From positions 62,001 to 126,000 of the forward strand of contig JARLJS010000151.1 of the NCBI GenBank assembly GCA_031291075.1: a stretch of 64,000 nt of DNA, in the 5' to 3' direction. Positions 8,525-17,132 of this stretch are shown one piece after another. Numbering within the stretch: the first letter of the stretch is position 1; each line of letters opens with the position of its first letter. Origin of the DNA: Nevskia sp. Its GTDB lineage: Bacteria > Pseudomonadota > Gammaproteobacteria > Nevskiales > Nevskiaceae. Made by a program: the position numbers and the translations under genes. Below the pieces are notes generated by a model that was not told the DNA's origin, did no database searches, and saw only the letters and a list, made by a program, of their open reading frames with translations.

Positions 8525-9238
8525 ATGAAGAAGCCTCGCGCAAGGCGGACGGGCGATTTGTCCGGGGCGGCGCCGAAGCGCTCTCCGGCGCAGTCGGCAT
8601 CCAAGCCGGTCGACAAGGTCGGCCCCCCCGGCCTGTCTCATCGAGGCAAGACGGCGCCGGCACCGCTGGATACCCGGATGATCCGCTCCCGCGATGCCCT
8701 GCGCCGGGGATTGCTGGCCTTGCTCGAGCGAAAGCAGTTCGAGCAGATCACGATCCGTGACATTGCCGCCGAAGCCGGAGTCGGTTATGCAACGTTCTTT
8801 CGGCACCATCCTTCGAAAGAGGATCTGCTCGGCGCCATCGCCGCGGAGGAGATCGCGCAGTTGATGGAGCTGACCCTGCCGCTGCTGGATTCACGCGATA
8901 CCAGCATCTCCTGTCTGGCGCTGTGCACTTACATCGATCGCCACAGGACGCTGTGGTCGGCCCTGCTTGCTGGCGGTGCCGCCGCGACCTTGCGGGCCGA
9001 ATTCATCCGGCTCGCCAAGGAGGGGGCGTCCAGGGTGCGCTCCAGCCGCTGGATCCCGGTCGAACTGGGCGCCGTTTATGGCGTGGCCGCGACCATCGAG
9101 ATCCTGGCGTGGTGGCTGCACCAGCCTGCCGGAGCCTATTCGGTGGAGCAGGTTGCCGGGTATCTCGATCGCCTGGTCGTTGCACCGGCGACCGCGGCGG
9201 ATCAACGACCGGAGCCGGGTCGGCGCAACAGGCCTTGA
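8525..9238 (+). CDS. TetR/AcrR family transcriptional regulator
   Basis: 237 residues from the ATG at 8525, chosen because GAGGTG sits at good spacing; an in-frame ATG at 8483 would add 14 residues. A basic, disordered N-terminal tail of about 50 residues precedes a TetR helix-turn-helix (about 75-97, ITIRDIAAEAGVGYATFFRHH). The ligand-binding part shows the same LWS.LL.GGAA..LRAEF and ILAWWL segments as the TetR at 50071, so the two are paralogues. It is divergent from the P450 gene and probably represses it. Convergent with the FAD enzyme gene, with a gap of only 6 bases. Confidence 0.9.
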   Translation: MKKPRARRTGDLSGAAPKRSPAQSASKPVDKVGPPGLSHRGKTAPAPLDTRMIRSRDALRRGLLALLERKQFEQITIRDIAAEAGVGYATFFRHHPSKEDLLGAIAAEEIAQLMELTLPLLDSRDTSISCLALCTYIDRHRTLWSALLAGGAAATLRAEFIRLAKEGASRVRSSRWIPVELGAVYGVAATIEILAWWLHQPAGAYSVEQVAGYLDRLVVAPATAADQRPEPGRRNRP

Positions 9239-9244
9239 AAGCCC

Positions 9245-10912
9245 TTAAGCCTGCGTCCCTTCGGCAATGGCATGTCGCGCCGCCAGGTAGCCCCAGGTCA
9301 GCGCGGGGCCGATGCTCCCTCCGGGACCTACCTCCACGCCGCCCATAACCGAAGCGGTGGAGGTTCCGGTTGCGTAGAGTCCCGCGATCACGGTGCCGTC
9401 CGGCCGCAGTACGCGCGCGTGGGTATCGGTCAGCAAGCCGCCGTAGGTGCCCACGTCCCCGGGATAAAGCTGCACCGCGTAGAACGGGCCCCGGTCGATG
9501 GCGCCGAGCGTGTTGGATGGTTTGTGCAGGGGGTCGCCCACCCAGCGGTCATAGGGGTGGTCTCCGCGCTGGAAGTCCTCGTCACGACCGCTGCCGACGA
9601 AGCGGTTGAAGCGCTCGATCGTCGCTCGCAGCCGCGCTCCCTCCAGGCCGCACTGGGCGGCCAGCTTCTCGAGCGTGTCGCCCTGGCGCAGGAACTTCTC
9701 CTGGCTCCAGGATGGCGGCTTGCGGGTTCCCGGCATGGTGCCGGCAAGCATGTACGTGCACAGGTATTGGCTGTCGAAAACCATCCAGCTCGGCACGGCC
9801 GGCGCGGTCCGGTTGTGTTCCAGCATCCGGCGGCTGAACTCGGGATGTGAGCTGGCCTCGTTGGCGTAGCGGACCCCGGACTGGTCGACCACGATGGCGT
9901 GCGGCTTGCAGATATCGTTCTGCATCCCGGCCTGCAGCAGCTTGTCGGCGCTGCCCGGCGGGAGCGCGATCTGCATGCCGATGCGCTCGGACATCTGGGC
10001 GACCGCCGCGCCGATGCGCAGGCCTTCCTCGATCATGTCGCCGGTGTCCTCGGCAATCGTGCTGGACCACTGAGCCAGGGTTCCCGGAATGTAGCGGTCG
10101 AGCAGGCGCTGATTGCGCGCGAAGCCGCCTGCATCGATGAGCACCCCCAGGCGCGCGGCTATGCGGTGCTCGGCCTGGCCTTGGTTGACCAGAACGCCGG
10201 TCACGCGGCCTTCTTCCACGACCAGTTGCCGCACGGCGGTGTCCAGGCGGATTTCGGCGCCCGCCTTGAGCGATGCGTACAGAAGCTGACCCTGCAGCGC
10301 CTGTCCCGCGGTGCGCCGCTGGCGACCGGTCAGCTTGTCCGCGACGGTGCGGCCAATGATGTGGGCGAGTACCTTTTTTGCCGTCCAGCTGCGCTTGAGC
10401 AGCGGTAGCTGCATCGCTTCGTCCAGGTTGGCAGGCAGCGGCAGAAAACCGGGGCGCAGCCTGGCCGCCCACTCGCCCAGCCGATTGATGTCGAACAGTT
10501 CGGACACCACGGCCCGGCCCGGTACCGACGCGCCGGGGGCATCATAGTAGTCGGGCCACGATGGGATGCGGCGCAGCCGGATGCCCTGATCGGCCAGGAA
10601 GTCGATCATTTTGGGCGCCTGCTCGGCATAGGTGCAGCGGCGGGCGCGGCTGGCGCCGGGCCAGTCGTCGCGCTCGCCGACTACTGCGTCCAGATAGGCG
10701 GTGGCCGCCTCCAGGCTGTCGACGACGCCCGCATCCTTCATGTAACGGTTGTTGGGGATCCACATGACGCCGCCGGACGCCGCGGTGGTGCCGCCGGCGA
10801 GGCCCGACTTCTCGAGAATCAGGACGCTCCTGCCGGCCGCGCGCAAGGCCAGCGCTGCGCACATCGAGCCACCGCCGCTGCCGACCGCCACGAAGTCGAA
10901 GGTCTGGTCCAT
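9245..10912 (-). CDS. FAD-dependent dehydrogenase, 3-ketosteroid delta1-dehydrogenase-like
   Basis: 555 residues. The N-terminal Rossmann motif GSGGGSMCAA (11-20), then EKSGLAGGTTAASGGVMW, and the C-terminal block PGDVGTYGGLLTD and GLYATG, are typical of the FAD_binding_2 family that includes 3-ketosteroid delta1-dehydrogenases and fumarate-reductase-like enzymes. Such enzymes introduce a double bond next to a ring ketone. The frame is open far upstream, but the family start is the ATG at 10912. It lies 17 bases after the SDR gene in a leftward operon. Paralogue of 38391-40082. A steroid substrate is plausible but not proven; related enzymes act on other cyclic ketones. Confidence 0.85.
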   Translation of the reverse strand: MDQTFDFVAVGSGGGSMCAALALRAAGRSVLILEKSGLAGGTTAASGGVMWIPNNRYMKDAGVVDSLEAATAYLDAVVGERDDWPGASRARRCTYAEQAPKMIDFLADQGIRLRRIPSWPDYYDAPGASVPGRAVVSELFDINRLGEWAARLRPGFLPLPANLDEAMQLPLLKRSWTAKKVLAHIIGRTVADKLTGRQRRTAGQALQGQLLYASLKAGAEIRLDTAVRQLVVEEGRVTGVLVNQGQAEHRIAARLGVLIDAGGFARNQRLLDRYIPGTLAQWSSTIAEDTGDMIEEGLRIGAAVAQMSERIGMQIALPPGSADKLLQAGMQNDICKPHAIVVDQSGVRYANEASSHPEFSRRMLEHNRTAPAVPSWMVFDSQYLCTYMLAGTMPGTRKPPSWSQEKFLRQGDTLEKLAAQCGLEGARLRATIERFNRFVGSGRDEDFQRGDHPYDRWVGDPLHKPSNTLGAIDRGPFYAVQLYPGDVGTYGGLLTDTHARVLRPDGTVIAGLYATGTSTASVMGGVEVGPGGSIGPALTWGYLAARHAIAEGTQA

Positions 10913-10929
10913 CGTCGGGCTCTCCCTCC

Positions 10930-11667
10930 TCAACCGGGTTTGCGGGCGTGCAGCGAGATGTGGGTGGCGGTCAGGTCGGGCGGCAGGTTGATCAGCGCGC
11001 CGAAGATATTGGCGACCGAGTCGAACTGCGATATGGGACGTTCGCGCAGGTTGATCCCCGCCGCCATTGCCGCCTTGGCAAAGCGCATCTGCGCCTGCGG
11101 GTCGACGTTCCACACCTTGCCTTCCTCGAACATCTGTCCCGCGCGCACCGTCGTCACCCGGATCCCGCTGGGCTCGAGCTCGGTGTGCAGCCCCTCGGAA
11201 AAGCGCTCCAGGCCGGCCTTGGCCGACTGGTAGACCAGCAGGTGGGGGAACGGCACCTCGACCGATTCGCTGCTGACGTTGATGATCTGCGAGCCATGCC
11301 GCATCAGCGGGATGGCGGCGCGGGCGCACAGAATCGGACCTACCAGGTTGGTTGCGACGGTCTGCAGGATCTGTTGGTCGCTCGCCTCGACCACCTGGAA
11401 GGGCTCAAACACGGCGGCGTTGTTGATCAGTACGTCGATGTATGTGTGGCGCCGGGAGATGGTGGCGAAGGCGGCGCGTACCGAATCGGGTGAGGACACA
11501 TCGCAGGCCACTGCCAATGCCCGGTCTCCAAGTTCCGCGGCGACGGCCTCGACCCTGGAGGCGGTGCGCCCGAGCAGCACGATCGCGTGTCCCTCGGCGG
11601 CAAAGCGACGCGCCAGTGCCCGTCCCAGGCCCACCCCCGCGCCGGTGATGACGATGATCTTCGACAC
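10930..11667 (-). CDS. Short-chain dehydrogenase/reductase
   Basis: 245 residues from a GTG at 11667, preceded by a strong CGGAGGAG; the longer frame to 11715 lacks a better start. Cofactor motif TGAGVGLG follows the first strand, NNAA is in the usual place, and the active site is Ser (NVSSES) with YQSAK. The end (ITHISLHARKPG-like, ATHISLHARKPG) departs from the usual SDR C-terminus, so the last helix may differ. It lies between the EthD-like gene (gap 72 bases) and the KstD-like gene (gap 17). It probably interconverts the alcohol and ketone that the FAD enzyme then desaturates, which is inference from order. Confidence 0.87.
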   Translation of the reverse strand: MSKIIVITGAGVGLGRALARRFAAEGHAIVLLGRTASRVEAVAAELGDRALAVACDVSSPDSVRAAFATISRRHTYIDVLINNAAVFEPFQVVEASDQQILQTVATNLVGPILCARAAIPLMRHGSQIINVSSESVEVPFPHLLVYQSAKAGLERFSEGLHTELEPSGIRVTTVRAGQMFEEGKVWNVDPQAQMRFAKAAMAAGINLRERPISQFDSVANIFGALINLPPDLTATHISLHARKPG

Positions 11668-11739
11668 GATCTCCTCCGCTGTGTGGCGTTGTTGTCCATA
11701 TTCGGGCCAAGGCATCGCCGCGAATGCCGGGGTGAGGCC

Positions 11740-12507
11740 TCAGGTCTTGGCCGAGTACACGGCCAGATCCCCCGCGTAGGCGATGCCCCCGGACCAGAAG
11801 CGGTCGCCGCTGATCTTTTTGAAGTAGTGCACCGTGCGGGCGAACGATGCGGCCTGCGAGCGCGGCTGCATGCGGATGCCGCTGGGGCTGCGGCCGCCTG
11901 CGCGTGCGCTGAAGTCCTTGATGGTGAACCAGAGGTCATCGGTCTGTTGTGCGCACAGCACGAGTTGATCGCCGGGGCAGTAGCGACACGGTTCTATCTG
12001 AAAGGGCGACAGCGCGCCGCGCCGCATCGCCACGTGGCCCGGCACGTTGGTGACTTCGATGCTGTGCACGTTGTCGTACCAGTCCTGGTATTCCGCGAAG
12101 CGCCCGGCCACGTAGTTCGCCAGGATCACGCTCACGCCCGACAGCGGCTCGGACCGCCTCCAGTTCGGGCTGCCCTTCCACTCCGAGTACATGCTGTAGG
12201 TGTAGAGGCGTTCGTTCTCGCCGGAGTCGTCGATCATGCCCCCGTCGCGCGCCCCGGCGATCAGCGGACCCAGCGCGGGGATGTCGACGGAGGGTGTGGG
12301 CAGGTCGAAGTCGTAGATGCTGAGGAAGCGCCAGGGTTGGGCGATGTCCGGCATGATCTGCTCCGCCGTCACCTCGTACCGGTCGGCGGCATGAAAACCC
12401 CGCAGCCTCGTCAAGGCCGCGCGATGTGGTCCATCGAACCATGATGCGTAGTCGGCCTCGCGGCCGGCCGGAACATTGTGCAGGTGAAGCGTGGTGTGCA
12501 AGGACAT
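11740..12507 (-). CDS. Tandem EthD-like (dimeric alpha+beta barrel) protein
   Basis: 255 residues from the ATG at 12507 (AGAGAAG upstream). Two internal repeats are visible, both of form R..(D/E)Y..W(F/Y)D..H......(R/V)G: GREADYASWFDGPHR near the N-terminus and GRFAEYQDWYDNVHS in the second half. This is the hallmark of EthD/ABM-type ferredoxin-like domains, here in tandem so one chain could form a whole barrel. No enzyme function is assigned; relatives often accompany P450 systems or act on hydrophobic substrates. First gene before the SDR and KstD-like genes, with a CAACANTGTTG site about 100 bases upstream. No signal peptide. Confidence 0.65.
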   Translation of the reverse strand: MSLHTTLHLHNVPAGREADYASWFDGPHRAALTRLRGFHAADRYEVTAEQIMPDIAQPWRFLSIYDFDLPTPSVDIPALGPLIAGARDGGMIDDSGENERLYTYSMYSEWKGSPNWRRSEPLSGVSVILANYVAGRFAEYQDWYDNVHSIEVTNVPGHVAMRRGALSPFQIEPCRYCPGDQLVLCAQQTDDLWFTIKDFSARAGGRSPSGIRMQPRSQAASFARTVHYFKKISGDRFWSGGIAYAGDLAVYSAKT

Positions 12508-12605
12508 CGGACTTCTCTTGGTCGAAATTTTGAGCAAGGGTGATTTGCCGACCCTCTGTTCGTCACCGCCGTGTCCGCATGTTTCGCAGGATCGCGGGAG
12601 ATAGT

Positions 12606-12616
12606 CAACACTGTTG
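12606..12616. promoter_or_regulatory. Candidate operator CAACACTGTTG
   Basis: An exact match to the palindrome CAACANTGTTG in the 245-base divergent region between the EthD-like gene (start 12507, leftward) and the ferredoxin-SDR-P450-amidohydrolase operon (start 12753). It is about 100 and 137 bases from the two starts, so it could control both. Confidence 0.55.
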
Positions 12617-12752
12617 TAGTGTAACGCCAATTGTGAGATAAAGACCACGCCGCCGGGCAGAGGGCCGCAGCAGCAGAGCCGGCCCGCCTGCGGGTGGCTC
12701 CAAGCGGCGGGGACGTTGCCCGATCGCCGGATACCCTGGAGCAGGAGGAGTC

Positions 12753-12950
12753 GTGAAAATTCGCATCGACAAAGCCAAGTGCGTAGGTAACGCACGATGT
12801 GCAGCCGTATCGGCGGAGTTGTTTCCGTTGAACGACGAGGGCTATATCGCAGTCGAGGAAATCGACGTGCCGCCGGGCATGGAAGAAGCCGCGTTGCGCG
12901 GGGCGCGGGCCTGCCCGGAGCGCATCATCGTGGTCGAGGAAGGCAAGTAG
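12753..12950 (+). CDS. 3Fe-4S ferredoxin
   Basis: 65 residues, GTG start at 12753 behind GGAGGAG. The cysteines are Cys10 and Cys16 (CVGNARC, spacing C-x5-C) and the distal Cys54 in ACPER. The C-x5-C spacing leaves room for only three cluster cysteines, which marks the small single-cluster ferredoxins that feed electrons to bacterial class I P450s. It opens the operon that includes the P450 at 13869, its probable partner. No ferredoxin reductase is present anywhere in the window, so the reductase must come from elsewhere. Confidence 0.93.
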   Translation: MKIRIDKAKCVGNARCAAVSAELFPLNDEGYIAVEEIDVPPGMEEAALRGARACPERIIVVEEGK

Positions 12951-13003
12951 GCCGGCCGTGCCGTCCGCAGGCCTGGAAACCAAGATCCAAAAAGGTGGGA
13001 CCA

Positions 13004-13843
13004 ATGTCTGACATGTTGAGCTACAAGAACAAGCGGGTCGTGATCAGCGGCTGCTTTTCCGGAATGGGGGAGGCGACCGCCAAGCTGTTGTTGAAGCTCG
13101 GAGCGGAAGTGCACGGCCTCGACTACAAGGACTGCAAGCTCGATCTGGCGTCCTTCACCAACGTCGATCTGCGCGACCCGGCAAATATCGATGCTGCCGT
13201 GGGCAAGATCGGTGGAAGGGTCGACGCACTGTTCAACTGCGCCGGGCTGCCGCAGACCTTTCCGGCGCTGGACGTGATGAAGGTGAACTACGCCGGCACG
13301 CGCCGCTTGACCGAGAAGGTGCTGCCCTTGATGTCGCCCGGCGGCGCCGTCGTCAGCATCTCGTCCAACGGCGGACTGGGGTGGAGCCGCCGGATTCCGA
13401 CCATCATGCAGTTGCTGAAGATCGACGACTACGAGAGCAGCGTGAAGTGGTGCCAGGACAACGCCGAGACCGTGCGCGAGGGGTACGCCTTTTCCAAGGA
13501 ATGCATCATCGTCTGGACCATGATGATGTCCACTCCGTTGATCAAGCGCGGCATCCGCATCAACTGCACCATGCCCGGCCCCACCCAGACGCCGATGATG
13601 GCGCAGTTCGAAGCCGCGACCTCGGCCGCGGTGCTGGACGCGGCCGCTCAGCCGATCAATCGCCGCTCGACGCCCGAGGAGCAGGCGGCTGCACTGGTGT
13701 TCCTGAACAGTGGCGTGGCGGGCTACATCAACGGTGTCGCGCTTCCGGTGGATGGCGGTTTCATGGGCGGCGTGGCCACCGGCCAGGTGGACCTCCAGGC
13801 GATGATGGCCAACGCCGGGGCGGCCAAGCCGTCCAAGCCCTAG
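13004..13843 (+). CDS. SDR of the 3alpha-hydroxysteroid dehydrogenase/carbonyl reductase type
   Basis: 279 residues from the ATG at 13004 (AAAGGTGGG upstream). The nucleotide site reads SGCFSGMGEATAKLLLKLGAEVHGLD and the active site EGYAFSKE gives Tyr and Lys (YxxxK). The central Cys-Ala-Gly (FNCAGLPQT) in place of NNAG and the large insert before the active site recall the 3alpha-HSD/carbonyl reductase of Comamonas. That supports a cyclic alcohol/ketone substrate, though the exact one is unknown. It lies between ferredoxin and P450 in one operon, suggesting it oxidises the hydroxyl group the P450 installs. Confidence 0.85.
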   Translation: MSDMLSYKNKRVVISGCFSGMGEATAKLLLKLGAEVHGLDYKDCKLDLASFTNVDLRDPANIDAAVGKIGGRVDALFNCAGLPQTFPALDVMKVNYAGTRRLTEKVLPLMSPGGAVVSISSNGGLGWSRRIPTIMQLLKIDDYESSVKWCQDNAETVREGYAFSKECIIVWTMMMSTPLIKRGIRINCTMPGPTQTPMMAQFEAATSAAVLDAAAQPINRRSTPEEQAAALVFLNSGVAGYINGVALPVDGGFMGGVATGQVDLQAMMANAGAAKPSKP

Positions 13844-13868
13844 ATACGATTCCCCGCCGGAGAACCCG

Positions 13869-15122
13869 ATGACTGCTGCCACTCTCAGCGCCGCCGTGCC
13901 CAAGCCGGCGCACGTTCCGGACGGCGCCGTGTACGACTTCGACATGTTCGCGGATCCTGCATACTGTGCCGACCCCCACGAGCGTGTGCTGGACCTGGTT
14001 CGCAACGCGCCTCCAGTGTTCTGGACCCCGCGCAACGGTGGTCACTGGATGCTGCTGAGCCACGCGGCGATCTTCAGCGCCGCGCGGGATACGGAATCGT
14101 TCTCCAGCGAGATGATCCCGATGGACCACATCAAGGCCATGCTGGCCAAGATGCCGCCGGGGACTCCACATATTCCGGTCGTCGTGCCCATCTGCGTCGA
14201 TCCGCCGGCGCACACCAAGTACCGTGCGCCGCTGAATCGCCCGTTCGGACCCAAGGCAATCAACGCGCTCAAGGACAGCATCAGGGCGCTGGCCAATGAG
14301 CTGATCGACAAGGTTGCCGCGCGCGGACACTGCGAATTCATGCGGGAGATCGCCGAGCCGCTGCCGGTCAGCGTATTCCTGAAGATGATGGGGCTGCCGC
14401 TGGAACGCATGGGCGAGTACCGCGAACTGGTGCGGGCGCACCTGTCGGATCCGGAACCCGATCCACGCAACGTGGTCAAGAAGCTGTGGCAGATCACCGC
14501 GAGCATGCGGGATACCCTGCTCGAGCGCCGGGCCCAGCCGCGGGACGATCTGATCAGCCTGCTGTGGCAGACGCAGATCGATGGCAATCCGCTGACCATG
14601 GACGACATGGAAAACTACTGCGCCCTGCTGTTCATCGCCGGTCTGGACACCGTGATGAACGGCATGGGGCATGGGGTGCGGCATCTCGCCCGCGACCAGG
14701 CGCTGCAGGCGGAGCTGCGCAAGAACCCGCAGCGCGTCAACGACGCCACCGAAGAGCTGCTGCGTCGCTATACCTTCACGATACCGCCCCGCATCGTGGG
14801 CAAGGACTTGGTGTTCGAGGGCATCCCGATGAAGAAAGGCGAGCGGGTCATGCTGTTCCTGCCCGCTGCCGACCTCGATCCGAAGGAATACCCCAACCCG
14901 GAGCGATTCGACCTGGACCGGCAGAACAGCGTGCACATCGCCTTCAACGCCGGGCCGCATCGCTGCCTCGGGTCGCACCTGGCGCGTGTCGAGCTGCAGA
15001 TCATCTACGAGCAGATGCTGTCGCGTCTGCCCGCGTTCCGGCTCGATCCGTCGAATCCGCCGGCGTTTCACGGTGGACACGTGGTGGGCGTCGACTCGCT
15101 GCATCTGGTCTGGACGCCCTAG
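13869..15122 (+). CDS. Cytochrome P450
   Basis: 417 residues, a normal length for a soluble bacterial P450. I-helix FIAGLDTVMN with the acid/threonine pair, ExxR in EELLRR, and haem loop FNAGPHRCLGSHLAR with the cysteine ligand. The B-C region (PICVDPPAHTKYR) is typical. It follows the SDR by 25 bases and precedes the amidohydrolase by 24, in the operon opened by the 3Fe-4S ferredoxin at 12753, its probable electron donor. It would hydroxylate the hydrophobic substrate; the site is unknown. Unlike the P450 at 6673 it has no extra C-terminal domain. Confidence 0.94.
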   Translation: MTAATLSAAVPKPAHVPDGAVYDFDMFADPAYCADPHERVLDLVRNAPPVFWTPRNGGHWMLLSHAAIFSAARDTESFSSEMIPMDHIKAMLAKMPPGTPHIPVVVPICVDPPAHTKYRAPLNRPFGPKAINALKDSIRALANELIDKVAARGHCEFMREIAEPLPVSVFLKMMGLPLERMGEYRELVRAHLSDPEPDPRNVVKKLWQITASMRDTLLERRAQPRDDLISLLWQTQIDGNPLTMDDMENYCALLFIAGLDTVMNGMGHGVRHLARDQALQAELRKNPQRVNDATEELLRRYTFTIPPRIVGKDLVFEGIPMKKGERVMLFLPAADLDPKEYPNPERFDLDRQNSVHIAFNAGPHRCLGSHLARVELQIIYEQMLSRLPAFRLDPSNPPAFHGGHVVGVDSLHLVWTP

Positions 15123-15146
15123 GGCGCGTCGTCAGAGGACACTGCA

Positions 15147-16478
15147 ATGAAGATGAACGACATGATGATCATCAGCGTGGATGATCACATCAGCGAACCG
15201 CCCGGCATGTTCGACCGGCACCTGGCGGGCGACGATTTGAAGACGGCGCCCCGGTTCCTCACGCTGGAGGACGGCACCAGCTACTGGGAATACCAGGGCA
15301 TGAAGATGCCCTCGGTGGGACTCAACGCCGTCGTCGGCCGTCCGCTGGACGAGTACGGCATGGAGCCCACCTCGCTGCAGCAGCTGCGCAAGGGCTGCTA
15401 CGACCCCGCGGCGCGCATCGATGACATGAACGTCAACGGCATCGCCGCCTCGCTGAATTTCGGCAGCTTCCCCGGCTTCGACGGCGGCCGCTTCCACAAG
15501 GCGCCCGACCGGGCCAAAGCCCTGGTGCATATGCGCGCCTACAACGACTGGCACATCGACGAGTGGTGCGGATCTGCGCCCGGTCGGTTCATCCCCTGCG
15601 CCCTGCTGCCGACCTGGGACATGAAGGCCACGGTCGAGGAAATCGCGCGCATCGCCAGGAAGGGCTGCGGCGCCGTCTCGATCAACGAGAATCCGACGGT
15701 GCAAGGGCTGCCCAGCATCCACAACAGCTACTGGGAGCCGATGTGGAAGGCCATCGTGGATCACGATATCGCCATCTGCCTGCACATCGGCGCCGGCAAT
15801 CCGGCGCCGCACGCGTCGATGGAATCGCCGATCGAGGCCTGGATCACCACCATGCCGATGTCGATCGCCACGGGGGCGGCCGACTGGCTCAACCTCGAGG
15901 CGCTGCTGCGCTACCCGGACCTGAGGATCGCCTTGTCCGAAGGCGGCATCGGCTGGATCCCGTACTTCCTGGAGCGCGCCGACTTCAGCCACGAACGGCA
16001 CAAGGCCTGGACGCATTCGCACCTGAACAACCGCAAGCCCAGCGAGGTGTTCAAGAAGCACTTCATGACCTGCTTCATCGACGATGCATTCGGACTCAGG
16101 AATCTCGATGCCTTGAACGAGGACCTGGTGGCCTATGAGTGCGACTACCCGCATTCGGACAGCCTGTGGCCGAAGGTGCCCGAAACCCTGTGGGAGAGTG
16201 TCAAGCACCTGAGCGACGTACAGATCGACAAGGTCACGCATAGCAACGCGATGCGGTTCTTCCGCTTCGATCCGTTCAAAAGCCACGCGCGCGAACAGCT
16301 ACAGGTCGGCGCGTTGCGGGCCAAGGCGACAGCCGACGGGGTGGATGTGACACCGCGTTCGAGTGGTGGGGCCAAACCGCTGGCCGAAGGCGAGCAGGCT
16401 CGTCCGATCACGTCGGGGGATTTGATGCGGATGTTCGCCCACCACGCCAAGGCGGACAAGAAGCCGGAAACCGCCTAG
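15147..16478 (+). CDS. Amidohydrolase-2 family metal-dependent hydrolase
   Basis: 443 residues. The TIM-barrel amidohydrolase_2 pattern is clear: VDDHISEP near the N-terminus supplies a metal-binding His, CLHIGAG a further His, and ECDYPHSDS the acid and His near the C-terminus. This family includes decarboxylases such as ACMSD and hydrolases that cleave C-C bonds of ring-opened intermediates, so a ring-cleavage or decarboxylation role fits, but neither is proven. The C-terminal 50 residues are extended and polar. Last gene of the ferredoxin-SDR-P450 operon, 24 bases after the P450, with AGAGG before the start. Confidence 0.85.
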   Translation: MKMNDMMIISVDDHISEPPGMFDRHLAGDDLKTAPRFLTLEDGTSYWEYQGMKMPSVGLNAVVGRPLDEYGMEPTSLQQLRKGCYDPAARIDDMNVNGIAASLNFGSFPGFDGGRFHKAPDRAKALVHMRAYNDWHIDEWCGSAPGRFIPCALLPTWDMKATVEEIARIARKGCGAVSINENPTVQGLPSIHNSYWEPMWKAIVDHDIAICLHIGAGNPAPHASMESPIEAWITTMPMSIATGAADWLNLEALLRYPDLRIALSEGGIGWIPYFLERADFSHERHKAWTHSHLNNRKPSEVFKKHFMTCFIDDAFGLRNLDALNEDLVAYECDYPHSDSLWPKVPETLWESVKHLSDVQIDKVTHSNAMRFFRFDPFKSHAREQLQVGALRAKATADGVDVTPRSSGGAKPLAEGEQARPITSGDLMRMFAHHAKADKKPETA

Positions 16479-16529
16479 ACGCCATTCTGGGCCGGTGTGA
16501 CCCGCGCACCGGTTCGTCACCCGGGGGCT

Positions 16530-17012
16530 CTAGCGGGTATCGGCCCGCGCCGGCAACGGCTCGTCCGTGCCGGCTGTCGACATCGCCGTCAGCAGATTGC
16601 CGCGGACGCGCTCCAGCAGGGTCAGCAGCTGCGTTTGCTCGGATTTGTCGAGGCTGACGAAGGCGTCCCGTCGCGCCCGGTCGGCAATCGCCCAGATCCG
16701 CTTTACCAGGGGCAGAGCCGATTCGGTGAGGAACAGCCGGTGCGCCCGCCGATCCTCCGGGTCCGGCCTGCGCTCCACCCAGCCGTCGCGTTCCATCCGG
16801 TCCAGGTGTCGCACCAGCGTCATCGGATCGATGTCCGTCATCGACGCCAGCTGGGTCTGATTGATCCCCTGGTTGCGTTCCAGGTGAACGAGCACCTTGC
16901 ACTGTTCCAGGCTCAGGCCGAGCCTTGCCCGGGCCGCGTGCCGCTCGAAGTTTCTCGAGGTGAGTCGAGAGACATCCTTCAGCAGGAAGCCGAAATCGCG
17001 ATTGGCCGGCAT
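16530..17012 (-). CDS. MarR family transcriptional regulator
   Basis: 160 residues. A winged helix-turn-helix covers about 30-105: LSLEQCKVLVHLERNQGINQ, then the recognition helix TLVRHLDRMERDGW and the wing RRPDPEDRRAHRLFLT, all typical of MarR proteins, which bind palindromic operators as dimers and release on binding aromatic or CoA ligands. It is convergent with the amidohydrolase operon. A one-mismatch CAACANTGTTG site lies 76 bases before its start, so it could be autoregulated and be the factor for the whole operator family; the TetR proteins are rival candidates. Confidence 0.9.
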   Translation of the reverse strand: MPANRDFGFLLKDVSRLTSRNFERHAARARLGLSLEQCKVLVHLERNQGINQTQLASMTDIDPMTLVRHLDRMERDGWVERRPDPEDRRAHRLFLTESALPLVKRIWAIADRARRDAFVSLDKSEQTQLLTLLERVRGNLLTAMSTAGTDEPLPARADTR

Positions 17013-17087
17013 GGGGACAAAAGCGCCGTTGCGCCCGGATGTTTGTTCAAGTGGTTCGACAGCTGCGCGAAAGCATAGCAGTTATAC

Positions 17088-17098
17088 AACAACGTTGC
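17088..17098. promoter_or_regulatory. Candidate operator, CAACANTGTTG family (one mismatch)
   Basis: CAACAACGTTG differs from CAACANTGTTG at one position and contains the perfect 8-bp palindrome CAACGTTG. It lies in the 120-base gap between the TetR stop (17133) and the MarR start (17012), in the MarR promoter. Confidence 0.45.
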
Positions 17099-17132
17099 CT
17101 ATTTCAAACTCCAGGGCCGCCGCTGGACACGC

